In this document: positions 41,721 through 50,347 of the stretch, one piece after another | How the letters are laid out: each line of letters begins with the position of its first letter | How positions within the stretch are numbered: the first letter of the stretch is position 1 | NCBI GenBank assembly: GCA_963720475.1 | Contig: OY970394.1 | Location: 2,294,001-2,358,000, forward strand | DNA: 64,000 nucleotides | Reading direction: 5' to 3' | Source of the DNA: G963720475 sp963720475 | GTDB taxonomy: Bacteria; Actinomycetota; Thermoleophilia; Solirubrobacterales; Thermoleophilaceae | The notes under the pieces: generated by a model | What the model was told of the DNA's origin: nothing | What the model saw: only the letters and a program-made list of their open reading frames with translations | The model's database searches: none | Translations under genes and position numbers: made by a program

Positions 41721-42881
41721 TCAGCCGGACGCCGCGAACTCATCCGCGATCGCCGCAGCGAGGCGGGTGCAGCGTTCGACCGAGTCCCAGTCCACGCGGT
41801 CGGGCGTGTCGGTCGGCAGGTGGTAGTTGGTGAAGACGCCGTCCTGGAGCGACACGAGCGAGATCGCCGGCAGGCCCGCGTGGCGAGCCAGAACAGGGTC
41901 CGTGTAGCCGCCGAGCCGGGCGCGGGGCGGCTTGGCGAGCCCGGCGCGGGCGGCCGCCTTCTCGGCGAGCGTGAGATCGGCCTCGCGGTAGCGGACCGTG
42001 AGAGCGGGCCCCTCCCCCGCGGTGAGTGCCGGCTCGCCTGCGCCGAGCGTGTCGAGCCCGAGGACGAGCGTCGTCGCCGGATCGAGCTCGCGGCCGTGCG
42101 CGCGCATCCACGCCGCCATCCCGCCCATACCCGGCTCCTCACAACCCGGGCAGAGCGCGATCACCTCGGTGCCGGGGAGAGGGTCACGGGCGAACCGCTC
42201 TGTCAGCGCGAGGACGGCCGCGACGCCAGTCGCGTTGTCGCTGGCGCCGGGAACGGTTTCGCTCCGCCCGACGTCGGCCACCAGGCCGAGCGCCGCGAGC
42301 AGCACCGCCGCCCCGAGGAGCCGCGGCGTCTTCGCGCGGGTGAGCGAACCCACCGCGATCAATGCGAATGCCGCCTCGGCGCCCGCGGTGAACGCGTCCA
42401 CATGGTTCGTCTCCGCCGCCTTTCGCGCCGACAGCGCGAGCACGCGCGGGTCCCAGACCAGCCCGGTGTGCGCGGCGTCGTGGTGTGCGACGAGGACGAG
42501 CGTGCGCTCGCGTTCGCCCGCTGCGGGCACGCGCGCGGCGACGTTCGCGCCCTCGCCCTGCGGCAGGAAGCGCCGCAGCCACTGCGAGCGCCCGGAGAAG
42601 TCGAGCTCGAGCGAGACCAGCGCCTTCAGCGCAAGCACCGCGCCCTGCCAGCCGCCGAGCGAGGCGGCGGCGATGCCGGCCGCGTAGTGGACGCCCTGCG
42701 CCCAGGAGTAGGTCGGCGTGTAACGGAACGACTCGACCGCCACGTCCTGTGCTCCTGTCCCGCGCATGCGCTCGGCCACCCACGCCGCAGAGGCACGTTC
42801 GCCCTCGCCGGCCGAGTCGCGCACCATCGCCGCGAGCGCCTCGACGTCGGCGCGCAGGCGGGCCGAGTCGAACGCGGTCAG
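41721..42881 (-). CDS. M28-type zinc peptidase with membrane helices
   Basis: About 386 residues. LVLVAHHDAAHTG and VPGASDNATGVAAVLALTERF carry the first zinc ligands, with CPGCEEPGMGG (Glu base/ligand), GLDTLGAGEP and NYHLPTDTPD (late His) following in M28 order. Hydrophobic segments near residues 70-90 and 165-190 suggest a membrane-bound form. The first ATG is at 42827, but the fold begins earlier (TAFDSARLRADVEALAA). The only start-like codon in reach is CTG at 42881, overlapping the upstream lyase stop as CTGA. It is related to the frameshifted gene at 35369. Confidence 0.75.
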   Translation of the reverse strand: MTAFDSARLRADVEALAAMVRDSAGEGERASAAWVAERMRGTGAQDVAVESFRYTPTYSWAQGVHYAAGIAAASLGGWQGAVLALKALVSLELDFSGRSQWLRRFLPQGEGANVAARVPAAGERERTLVLVAHHDAAHTGLVWDPRVLALSARKAAETNHVDAFTAGAEAAFALIAVGSLTRAKTPRLLGAAVLLAALGLVADVGRSETVPGASDNATGVAAVLALTERFARDPLPGTEVIALCPGCEEPGMGGMAAWMRAHGRELDPATTLVLGLDTLGAGEPALTAGEGPALTVRYREADLTLAEKAAARAGLAKPPRARLGGYTDPVLARHAGLPAISLVSLQDGVFTNYHLPTDTPDRVDWDSVERCTRLAAAIADEFAASG

Positions 42882-43792
42882 GCCGACCCGGCCCAGTCGA
42901 TCGGCCCGGCCGTGAGGAGGTGGCCGCTTAGCGGACGCCCGAGGACCTCCTGCGCGGAGCGTGCGGCGGTGAGCAAGGCGTCGAGGTCGATGCCGGTCTC
43001 GTAGTCCATCTCGTGCAGCATCGAGACGAGGTCCTCGCTGGCGATATTGCCGGTCGCGCCCGCGGGCACCGGGCAGCCGCCGAGCTCGGCGAAAGACGAC
43101 TCGAACGAGCGCACGCCCGCGTCGAGCGCGGCGAGCACGTTTGCGAGGCCCTGGCCGCGCGTGTTGTGGAAGTGGGCAGTGAGCTCGACGTCGCCGAGGC
43201 GCTCGCGCGCAGCCGGGAAGAAGTCTGCGACCTGACGCGGGTTCGCCATCCCTGTCGTGTCGCCGAAAGCGATCTCCTCGCAGCCGGCCGCGACGAGCCG
43301 CTCCGCGATCTCGAAAACGCGTTCGGGCGGGACCTCGCCCTCGTAGGGACAGCCGAACGAGACCGAGATCACGCCCTCGCAGCGCAGGCCTTCCTCACGC
43401 GCGCGAGCGATCACCTGCTCCAACCCGCTGAGCGACTCCTCGACCGAGCGGTTGACGTTCTTGCGGTTGTGGGTCTCGGTCGCCGACAGGAAGAGGTTCA
43501 CCTCGTCGAAGCGCTCGCGCAGCGACAGCGCGTTCTCGAGCCCCTTCTCGTTGGGGATCAGGACGCTGACCGACACCTCGTCGGGGATGTCCGCCTTCTC
43601 CAACACCTCTGCACCGTCGGCGAGCTGCGGGATCACGTCGGAGCGGACGAAGCTCGTGACCTCGAGCCGGCGCAGCCCCGTGCGTGCGAGCAGCTCGACC
43701 AGGCGGATCTTCTCGGCGGTCGGGATGACCTCCGGCTCGTTCTGGAAGCCGTCGCGGGGACCGACTTCGCGGATGTGGACCTGCTCGGCGAT
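42878..43792 (-). CDS. Hydroxymethylglutaryl-CoA lyase
   Basis: About 304 residues of a TIM-barrel HMG-CoA lyase that cleaves HMG-CoA to acetyl-CoA and acetoacetate in leucine degradation. VREVGPRDGFQNE-like residues (HIREVGPRDGFQNE) bear the metal and catalytic Arg/Asp, with AHFHNTRGQG for metal His ligands and GGCPVPAGATGN for the catalytic Cys loop. The N-terminal motif lies upstream of the first canonical start (GTG at 43636). In frame there is only ATC near 43792, three bases after the SDR stop, so the start is non-standard or an upstream indel hides it. Confidence 0.82.
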   Translation of the reverse strand: MAEQVHIREVGPRDGFQNEPEVIPTAEKIRLVELLARTGLRRLEVTSFVRSDVIPQLADGAEVLEKADIPDEVSVSVLIPNEKGLENALSLRERFDEVNLFLSATETHNRKNVNRSVEESLSGLEQVIARAREEGLRCEGVISVSFGCPYEGEVPPERVFEIAERLVAAGCEEIAFGDTTGMANPRQVADFFPAARERLGDVELTAHFHNTRGQGLANVLAALDAGVRSFESSFAELGGCPVPAGATGNIASEDLVSMLHEMDYETGIDLDALLTAARSAQEVLGRPLSGHLLTAGPIDWAGSA

Positions 43793-43794
43793 GC

Positions 43795-44546
43795 CTAGAT
43801 CATCGCAAGGCCGCCGCTCACGCCGAGCGACTGGCCCGTCACGTACGACGAGTCATCGGAGGCGAGGAACGCGATCGCCGCCGCGACCTCCTCCGGCTGG
43901 CCGAGCCGCCGCAGCGCCGTGCCGCCGACCATCGTGTTGATGACCTTGTCGCCGATCTCGCCGAACTCCTTCGCCCCCATCAGCAGCGGGGTCTCGATCG
44001 GGCCGGGGGCGATCGCGTTCGCGGTGACGCCGTACTTCGCGCCCTCGCGGGCGATCGCCTTGGTGAAGCCGATCACGCCGCTCTTCGCCGACGGAGTAGA
44101 CGGCCGGACCCGTGCGAGCCGACGCGGCCCGCTTCGGAGGCGACGTTCACGATCCGGCCGTACTTGCGCTCCTGCATCCCTGCGAGGACGGCGTGGGTGC
44201 ATGCGATCACGCCGCGAAGGTTGACCGCCAGGACGCGGTCCCAGAGGTCTTCATCGGTGTGGACGAAGAACGAGAACTCGTCGTAGCCGGCGTTGTTGAC
44301 GAGGGCGTCTATCGGTCCGATCGCCTCTTCGGCGGCCGCTACCGCCGCGCCGATGGACTCGGTCGAGCGCACGTCGAGCTCGTAGGCCTCACCGTCGATC
44401 TCGCCAGCGAGCTCCCGCGCCGGGTCGAGGTTGACGTCGGTCACGGCGACCCGCGCGCCCTCGGCCGCAAGGCGGCGGCAAGTGGCCGCGCCGATCCCGC
44501 TGGCCCCGCCGGTGACGAGGACGGTCTTGCCCTGGAGTCGTTCCAC
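43795..44546 (-). pseudogene. SDR-family oxidoreductase, frameshifted at the active site
   Basis: From the ATG at 44546 the frame reads a classical SDR: TVLVTGGASGIGAA (NAD-binding), LVNNAGYDEF and GRIVNVASEAG. Near 44095-44115 homology switches frame and continues as SAKSGVIGFTKAIAREG and APGPIETPLL to 43795. The catalytic YxxxK is split: Tyr and Lys are encoded in different frames. At least one indel is needed, so the gene is either inactivated or affected by a sequence error. It directly precedes the HMG-CoA lyase on the same strand. Confidence 0.78.
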
Positions 44547-44591
44547 GAGCGGGCCAGCCTATCCGGATGGGTCGCTGTAGCCTCGCCCGCC

Positions 44592-45278
44592 GTGGCCGAC
44601 GCAGAGCCCGTCCCGATCCTCGGCGCGACCGGCGCGCTCGGCTTCGGCCTCGCGCTGCGGCTCGCGCAGGCCGGCGTACCGATCGTCATCGGCTCACGCC
44701 GCCCGGACGCGGCGGCCGAGGCGGCCGACAAGCTGCGCGAGCAGGTCGAAGGAGCCGATGTCGAGGGGCTCGAGAACCCGGACGCCGCCAAGAAGGGGCC
44801 GGTCGTCGTTCTCTCTGTTCCCTTCCGCGCACAGTCCGAGAACCTCACGAACCTGAAGAACGCGCTCGAGCCCGGGCAGATCCTCGTGGACGCCACGGTC
44901 CCGCTCGCGGCGGCGGTCTCGGGCAAGGCGACCCGCCTCCTCGGCGTGCCCCAGGGCTCGGCTGCCCAGCAGGCCGCCGAGATGGTGCCGGAGGGCGTCG
45001 AGGTCGTCAGCGCGCTCCACACCGTCAGCGCCGCGTCGCTGAGCGATCTCGGCCACGACCTCGACGAGGACGTGCTCGTGACGGGCGACTCGAAAGACGC
45101 CAAGCAGGCGGTCTGCGAGCTGATCGGGCGCATTCCGGGGCTGCGGCCCGTGGATTGCGGCAAGCTCGAGCTCGCGCGGCTGGTCGAAGGGCTGACGCCC
45201 CTGCTGATCTCGATCAACGCGCGTCACAAGACGCACGCCGGGGTCAAGCTCACCGGCCTCCCCGACCAGCCTTCCTGA
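44592..45278 (+). CDS. npdG: NADPH-dependent F420 reductase
   Basis: A 228-residue protein from a GTG at 44592. PILGATGALGFGLALRLAQAG is the NADP-binding motif, and IVIGSRR follows strand 2 with Arg residues suited to NADP phosphate. VVVLSVPF, HTVSAAS and the C-terminal ELARLVEGLTPLLISIN match F420H2:NADP+ oxidoreductases (Fno/NpdG family). It exchanges hydride between NADP(H) and coenzyme F420 in the cytoplasm. It is first in a run of F420 genes, ending only 4 bp before cofD, which strongly supports the assignment. Confidence 0.88.
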   Translation: MADAEPVPILGATGALGFGLALRLAQAGVPIVIGSRRPDAAAEAADKLREQVEGADVEGLENPDAAKKGPVVVLSVPFRAQSENLTNLKNALEPGQILVDATVPLAAAVSGKATRLLGVPQGSAAQQAAEMVPEGVEVVSALHTVSAASLSDLGHDLDEDVLVTGDSKDAKQAVCELIGRIPGLRPVDCGKLELARLVEGLTPLLISINARHKTHAGVKLTGLPDQPS

Positions 45279-45282
45279 GATA

Positions 45283-46212
45283 GTGGTCGTCGTCCTCGCC
45301 GGCGGCACCGGCGGCGCCAAGCTGGCGCGCGGGATGCTCGACGTGGTCGGGCCCGACCGGCTGACGGTGGTGGCGAACACGGGCGACGACGTCGAGGTCT
45401 ACGGGGCCCACGTCTCACCCGATCCCGACCTCGTCACCTACTGGCTCGCCGACGAGATCGACGAGCGCGGCTACGGGATCCGCGGTGACACGTTCGAGCG
45501 GATGGCGGAGCTGGAGCACGACGGAGAGGAGACCTGGTTCCGACTCGGGGATCGCGACCTCGAGCTGTGCCGGCAGCGCGGCGAGGCGATGCGCGCCGGC
45601 CGCAGTCAGACCGAGGCCCACGCCTCGGTGTCCGCCGTGATGGGCGTCGAAGCGGCCGTGCTGCCCATGTGCGACGAACCTGTCCGCACACGCGTCCGGC
45701 GCGCCGGCGAGTGGCGCGCGCTGCAGGAGTTCCTGATCCTCGACGGGGCGGAGGGCCCGGTCGAGGGAGTCGAGCTCGACGGGATCGGAGCCACGAGGCC
45801 AACCCCGCAGGTGCTCGCCGCGTTCGAGTCCGCCGAGGCGATCGTCATCGGTCCCTCCAACCCGGTGATCTCGATCGGCCCGATCCTGGCCGTGCCCGGG
45901 ATGCGCGAGGCGATCGCCGCGTCACCCGCGCCCGTCGTGGCCGTCAGCCCTTTCGTCGGCGGACGCGTCCTCAAGGGCCCCACGGAGGTCTTCTGCGAGC
46001 ACGCAGGCATCGAGTGCTCGGCCGCCGGCGTCGCGCGTGCGTACGCCGGCATCGCCGAGGGAATCGTCGCGGACGAGCCTGCGCGCGGATCGGACGTCGT
46101 GGCGCTCGAGACCGAGACGCTGCTCGACACGCCGGAAAGGCGCGCGGAAGTGGCGCGCGGAACCCTGGATTTTGCGGCCGCGCTCGGCGGTCGCTCGTCC
46201 CCCGGGCCCTAG
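45283..46212 (+). CDS. cofD: 2-phospho-L-lactate transferase
   Basis: A 309-residue CofD/FbiA protein from a GTG at 45283. VVLAGGTGGAKLARGM at the N-terminus, NTGDDVEVYGAHVSPDPDLVTY and IGPSNPVISIGPILAVPGM are diagnostic. The enzyme joins the phosphoenolpyruvate- or phospholactate-derived moiety (activated by CofC) to the deazaflavin FO to give (dehydro-)F420-0. It is 4 bp after npdG and about 50 bp before cofC on the same strand. Confidence 0.94.
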   Translation: MVVVLAGGTGGAKLARGMLDVVGPDRLTVVANTGDDVEVYGAHVSPDPDLVTYWLADEIDERGYGIRGDTFERMAELEHDGEETWFRLGDRDLELCRQRGEAMRAGRSQTEAHASVSAVMGVEAAVLPMCDEPVRTRVRRAGEWRALQEFLILDGAEGPVEGVELDGIGATRPTPQVLAAFESAEAIVIGPSNPVISIGPILAVPGMREAIAASPAPVVAVSPFVGGRVLKGPTEVFCEHAGIECSAAGVARAYAGIAEGIVADEPARGSDVVALETETLLDTPERRAEVARGTLDFAAALGGRSSPGP

Positions 46213-46262
46213 CCGGCGGCGTCTGCGCGCTACAGTCGCGGCTGAGCTTCCGAACGTCCCCT

Positions 46263-46973
46263 TTGCGAACTCTCGCCGTCCTACCGATCAAGAGCTTCGA
46301 CGCCGCCAAGACACGGCTCGGCGACCTGCTCGGAAGCGGGTCGCGGCGGGCGCTTGCGCAGGCGATGTCCACCGACGTGCTGACCGCGCTGCGGCGGGTC
46401 CCCGGGATCGAGGCGATCGCCGTCGTCACCCGGGACCCGCAGGTGCACACGGCCTCGATCGGCGACCGCGTCACGGTGCTCTCGGATCACGGCGAGGAGG
46501 GCCAGTCATCGGCTGCGCAGATCGGCATCCGCCACGCCCTCGCCGGCGGCTTCGAGCGCGTCCTGCTGGTCCCCGGCGACACCCCGCTGCTCGACCCCTC
46601 CGAGATCGACGCGCTGCTCGATCGCGGGCAAACCGGCGGTGTGGCTGTCGCGATCGTCCCCGATCGCCATGAGGAAGGGACGAACGCGCTGCTGCTCTCA
46701 CCACCCGCCGTGCTCGAGCCGAGCTTCGGCCCGGGGAGTCTCGCGCGGCACAGGGCCGCCGCGGAGGCCGCCGGGATTCGCTACAGCGTCGAACGCGTGC
46801 CGTCGCTGCTGATCGACGTGGACACCCCGGACGACTTCGCCGAGCTCGGCGCGCAACTCGAGCGCAGGCGCGGGTCCGCGCCGCTCACGCGCGGCGCCAT
46901 CCGCCAGCTCCAGACCTCGCGCGCGCCGCAGCCACGCAGCGGCGAGCAGGTTCCGGCCGCGCTCGGCACCTGA
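46263..46973 (+). CDS. cofC: Phospholactate/PEP guanylyltransferase
   Basis: A 236-residue CofC/FbiD protein. A TTG at 46263 gives LRTLAVLPIKSFDAAKTRL, the nucleotide-binding N-terminus of the family. Further motifs are VVTRDPQV, LSDHGEEGQS, LVPGDTPLL and LIDVDTPDD. It activates 2-phospho-L-lactate or phosphoenolpyruvate with GTP for CofD. No good ribosome site precedes the TTG, but no other start fits. A tail of about 25 residues (TSRAPQPRSGEQVP) looks disordered. The stop overlaps the next gene. Confidence 0.9.
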   Translation: MRTLAVLPIKSFDAAKTRLGDLLGSGSRRALAQAMSTDVLTALRRVPGIEAIAVVTRDPQVHTASIGDRVTVLSDHGEEGQSSAAQIGIRHALAGGFERVLLVPGDTPLLDPSEIDALLDRGQTGGVAVAIVPDRHEEGTNALLLSPPAVLEPSFGPGSLARHRAAAEAAGIRYSVERVPSLLIDVDTPDDFAELGAQLERRRGSAPLTRGAIRQLQTSRAPQPRSGEQVPAALGT

Positions 46974-47725
46974 CGATCAGCGACCTCACCCTCACGACCC
47001 TCTCCGGGATCCCGGAGGTCACGATTGGCGACGACCTCGCCGGTCTCCTGTGCGAGGCGGCGAGCAACCTGGCCGACGGCGACATCCTCGCGATCGCGCA
47101 CAAGGTGGTCTCCAAGTCCGAAGGCCGCGTGCGGCGGCTGTCCGAGGTGGAGCCGGGTGAACGCGCGCGCGAGCTGGCGGCCGAGCACGACAAGGACCCT
47201 CGCGTTATCCAGGTGATCCTCGACGAGTCCGCGTCCGTGTTGCGCGCGGAGCGGGGCATCCTCGTCTGCGAGACCCACTCGGGACTCGTGTGCGCGAACG
47301 CCGGCGTTGATGGATCGAATATGCCCGACGACGACACGGTTGTCCTGCTGCCCGAGGATCCCGATGCGTCGGCACGCGCGCTGCGCGCGGCGATCGCCGA
47401 GCACTCCGGCGCGCGGCCCGCGGTCCTGATCTCGGACACCTTCGGGCGCCCCTGGCGTCTCGGCCAGACCGACGTGGCGATCGGCGCCGCCGGCCTGCGT
47501 GCGCTCGACGACTGGCGCGGCCGCAACGACCACTCCGGCCGCGAGCTCGCCGTCACCCAGCAGGCCGCCGGCGATGCACTTGCCGCCGCGGCCGACCTCG
47601 CGCGCGCCAAGGACTCGCGCGAGCCGGCTGTCGTGATCCGCGGGCTCGAGCGCCTCGTCACGCCCGAGGACGGCCCCGGCGCCGCTGCGCTGCGCCGCCC
47701 CCGCGAGGAGGACCTCTTCCGCTAG
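46970..47725 (+). CDS. cofE: Coenzyme F420:L-glutamate ligase
   Basis: About 251 residues of CofE, which adds glutamates to F420-0 using GTP. LSGIPEVTIGDDLAGLL, ILAIAHKVVSKSEGR and ISDTFGRPWRLGQTDVAIG match the family from its very start. No ATG, GTG or TTG occurs before the VVSKSEG motif; the only fitting start is CTG at 46970, overlapping the cofC stop as CTGA. The nitroreductase-like C-terminal domain of mycobacterial FbiB is absent, so reduction of dehydro-F420 would need another protein. The end overlaps the convergent cupin by 4 bp. Confidence 0.9.
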   Translation: MTISDLTLTTLSGIPEVTIGDDLAGLLCEAASNLADGDILAIAHKVVSKSEGRVRRLSEVEPGERARELAAEHDKDPRVIQVILDESASVLRAERGILVCETHSGLVCANAGVDGSNMPDDDTVVLLPEDPDASARALRAAIAEHSGARPAVLISDTFGRPWRLGQTDVAIGAAGLRALDDWRGRNDHSGRELAVTQQAAGDALAAAADLARAKDSREPAVVIRGLERLVTPEDGPGAAALRRPREEDLFR

Positions 47726-48105
47726 GAAGCCTCTCCCGTGAGCTCGGTGTGCTCGCCGATCTCGTAGACCTTGCCCGGCACGCCGCCGAGCGCGATGACC
47801 TGCATCCCCTCCGGCCCGGAGTAGAGCTTGCGCGTCGCGCCGGGACCGACGCGGACCGCGGTGTCGGCATCGAGCGGGTGGCGCTCGCCGTCGATCTCGA
47901 TCTCTCCGCTGCCGCCCGTGACGATGTAGGCCTCCTCCTGACCGTCGCCCGAGTGGTCGTGCTCGGGGTACTGGTCGACGTTCGGCGGAAAGTTGATGAT
48001 CGCGAGCCCGAACGAGGAGACGCCGAGCTCGGCGCGGACCTTGAGGAACGCACCCCCGTACGACGCCTCCATCTCGCTGAACTTCTTGATCGTGTAATCG
48101 CTCAT
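47722..48105 (-). CDS. Single-domain cupin protein
   Basis: A 127-residue cupin. The first conserved motif is YPEHDHSGDGQEEAYIVTGG (two His and one Glu as metal ligands), and the second region is RVGPGATRKLYSG. A single beta-barrel and no extra domain are seen. Substrates of such small cupins vary widely, so no reaction is assigned. It starts 15 bp after the fbiC stop on the same strand and might be cotranscribed with F420 synthesis, but that is only position. Confidence 0.82.
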   Translation of the reverse strand: MSDYTIKKFSEMEASYGGAFLKVRAELGVSSFGLAIINFPPNVDQYPEHDHSGDGQEEAYIVTGGSGEIEIDGERHPLDADTAVRVGPGATRKLYSGPEGMQVIALGGVPGKVYEIGEHTELTGEAS

Positions 48106-48120
48106 CGAGTCCTCCGGTCG

Positions 48121-50322
48121 TCAGGCGGCGGCCGGCTCGGACTCGAGCTCGAACCGCTCGCGGATGTCGTACAGCGTCGTGCGCTCGGCAGCCGGCCGTC
48201 CTGCTGCGTGCGCCGCCGCAATCAGCTGGTCCGGCGTGAGCATCACGCCGTGGCGCGAGCCCGCCATGCGCGAGATCGACTCCTCCATCAGCGTGCCGCC
48301 AAGGTCGTTGACTCCCCAGCGAAGTGCCTCCGTCGCCGCCTCGAGGCCCATCTTCACCCAGCTGGCTTGGAGACTCGGGATCGTCTTCCCGAGCGCGAGA
48401 CGGAAGACCGCGGTGTGGCGGAGATTGTCCTCGCGCGAGATCTCCTCGAGGCCGTGCGTCCGGCCGAGCAGCGTGTGGTACGGGATGAACGACAGCGGCA
48501 CGAACTCCGTGAACCCGCCGGTCCGTTCCTGCAGGTCGCGCACGACGCGCATGTGCTCCGCCAGCTCCCACGGCTCCTCGATGTGGCCGAACATCACCGT
48601 GACGGTCGAGCGGACTCCTGCCGCATGGCAGGCCTCGATGATCTCGACCCAGCGGGCGACGGGCAGCTTGTTCGGCGAGATCCGCTGGCGGACACCGTCG
48701 TGCAGGACCTCGGCAGCGGTGCCGGGGGTCGAGTCGAGCCCGGCCGCGCGCAGGCGGTGGAAGACCTCGAGCGGCGGCAGCCCGGACGTCTCGCACATGT
48801 GGTCAACCTCCATCGCCGAGTAGGCGTGGAGATGGACCTGCGGCGCGACCTCCCTCGCGACCCGCAGCCAGCCTTCGTAGTCCTCGAGGCCCCAGTCCGG
48901 GTGGATGCCGGACTGCATGCAGATCTCCGTCGCGCCGAACGCGACCGCCTCATCGACCCGGCGGACGAACTCGTCGCGGTCGTGCTCGTAGGCGTCCGGT
49001 GAGCGCTTGCCCTGCCCGAAACCGCAGAACGCGCAGCCGACCGTGCAGACGTTGGAGACGTTGATGTTGCGGTTGACGACGAACGTGACCGTCTCGCCGG
49101 CGAGCTCGGCGCGCAGTTCGTCGGCGGCGCCGCGCATCTCCTCGACGGCCTGCGGCCGCGTCTCGGCGAAGAGCGCGGTGAGCTCCTCCTCCGAGAGCCG
49201 CTCGCCTTCGCGCGCCTTGGCGACCGCGCCGGGCACGAGCTCGGCGTGGATCGGGCGCTCCTCGCGCCTCCCGGAGCCACGCCTGGGGATGAAGCTCCAG
49301 TAGTCGCGCTTGACGACGTCGAGCACGCCCTGCTCCATCCATTCGGGCGTCATGTACTGCGGGTATACGCACAGGCGCTCCGACAGCGCGTAGCCCTCGG
49401 CTTGGAGTCGCTTTCGCATCTCGTGCGGCGAGGGGAATGGGTGCTCGGGCGAGATGTGGTCGCCGTTGGCCGACAGCCCGCCGAGGTCTGTCGCGCCCTC
49501 CTCGACGAGCGGAAGCCACCACTCGGAGAGGTTCGGCGGGATCTGCACGCCGACGCCGGGCAACAGCCGCCGGCACTCCCGCACCAGCACCCGCATGTCG
49601 TCCAGCGAGACGGGGCTTGCCCACTCGGGCAGCTCCTGCTCCTGCGCCGAGCCGCGGTCGCCGCGCTGCGCCGCGTCCGCGATCTCGGCCGGCTCGCGGC
49701 CGTAGTAGTCGGGATGCGGCACGTAGTTCTGGAGGATCAACTCCTGGATATGGCCGTACTCGTGCTGGACCTCGGCGAGCGCGGCGAGCGAGGCGATCCG
49801 GTCGTCGACCGACTCCCCCACGCCGACGAGGATCCCGCTCGTGAACGGGATCCGCAGCTCACCGGCCGCCGTGATCGTCTCCAGCCGCCGGTCGGGGTGC
49901 TTCGTCGGCGAGCCCTGGTGGACGACCAGGTCCGGGTTGACCGATTCGAGCATCAGGCCCTGGGAGGCCGTCACCTCCCGCAGCCGGGCGAGGTCGTCGG
50001 GCGAGAGGACGCCGATGTTGGTGTGCGGGAGCAGCCCGCGCTCGAGCGCGCGCTCGCAAGACCAGGCGACGTAGGAGGTGAAGTCCTCGTGCCCGTACTC
50101 GGCCAGGCGCGCCGCGACCTCGGGGTTGACCTCGGGCGCCTCGCCTGTGAGCACGAGCAGCTCCTTCGCGTTGCGGCGCAGCGCCTCGTCGAGCATGCGC
50201 TCGACCTCGTCGGGCGCGTACAGGTGTGCCTTGTGGGTCGCGAACGCGCAGTACTTGCAATAGCAGCGGCACGTCCGCGACAACGACACGGTGTAGTTCC
50301 GCGAGAACGTGACGCGCCGCAT
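48121..50322 (-). CDS. fbiC: FO synthase, CofG-CofH fusion
   Basis: A 733-residue bifunctional radical SAM enzyme that makes the deazaflavin FO from tyrosine and the flavin-pathway diamine. The CofG half opens with TCRCYCKYCAF, holding the CxxxCxxC iron-sulfur site near residue 20. The CofH half has VCTVGCAFCGFGQGKRS with the same spacing near residue 425. Both halves have the TIM-barrel motifs expected, so it is a full FbiC, somewhat shorter than mycobacterial homologues. It is separated from the plus-strand cof genes only by the cupin. Confidence 0.95.
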   Translation of the reverse strand: MRRVTFSRNYTVSLSRTCRCYCKYCAFATHKAHLYAPDEVERMLDEALRRNAKELLVLTGEAPEVNPEVAARLAEYGHEDFTSYVAWSCERALERGLLPHTNIGVLSPDDLARLREVTASQGLMLESVNPDLVVHQGSPTKHPDRRLETITAAGELRIPFTSGILVGVGESVDDRIASLAALAEVQHEYGHIQELILQNYVPHPDYYGREPAEIADAAQRGDRGSAQEQELPEWASPVSLDDMRVLVRECRRLLPGVGVQIPPNLSEWWLPLVEEGATDLGGLSANGDHISPEHPFPSPHEMRKRLQAEGYALSERLCVYPQYMTPEWMEQGVLDVVKRDYWSFIPRRGSGRREERPIHAELVPGAVAKAREGERLSEEELTALFAETRPQAVEEMRGAADELRAELAGETVTFVVNRNINVSNVCTVGCAFCGFGQGKRSPDAYEHDRDEFVRRVDEAVAFGATEICMQSGIHPDWGLEDYEGWLRVAREVAPQVHLHAYSAMEVDHMCETSGLPPLEVFHRLRAAGLDSTPGTAAEVLHDGVRQRISPNKLPVARWVEIIEACHAAGVRSTVTVMFGHIEEPWELAEHMRVVRDLQERTGGFTEFVPLSFIPYHTLLGRTHGLEEISREDNLRHTAVFRLALGKTIPSLQASWVKMGLEAATEALRWGVNDLGGTLMEESISRMAGSRHGVMLTPDQLIAAAHAAGRPAAERTTLYDIRERFELESEPAAA

Positions 50323-50347
50323 CGCGCGTCAGTCTATTTCGCGCGGG

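Noticed and set aside
46781..48796. A 671-codon open frame on the minus strand
   Set aside because: It runs opposite to cofE and across the cupin and fbiC ends; composition is Arg/Gly/Ala-rich as expected for a shadow frame in GC-rich DNA, while the other frames hold clear families.
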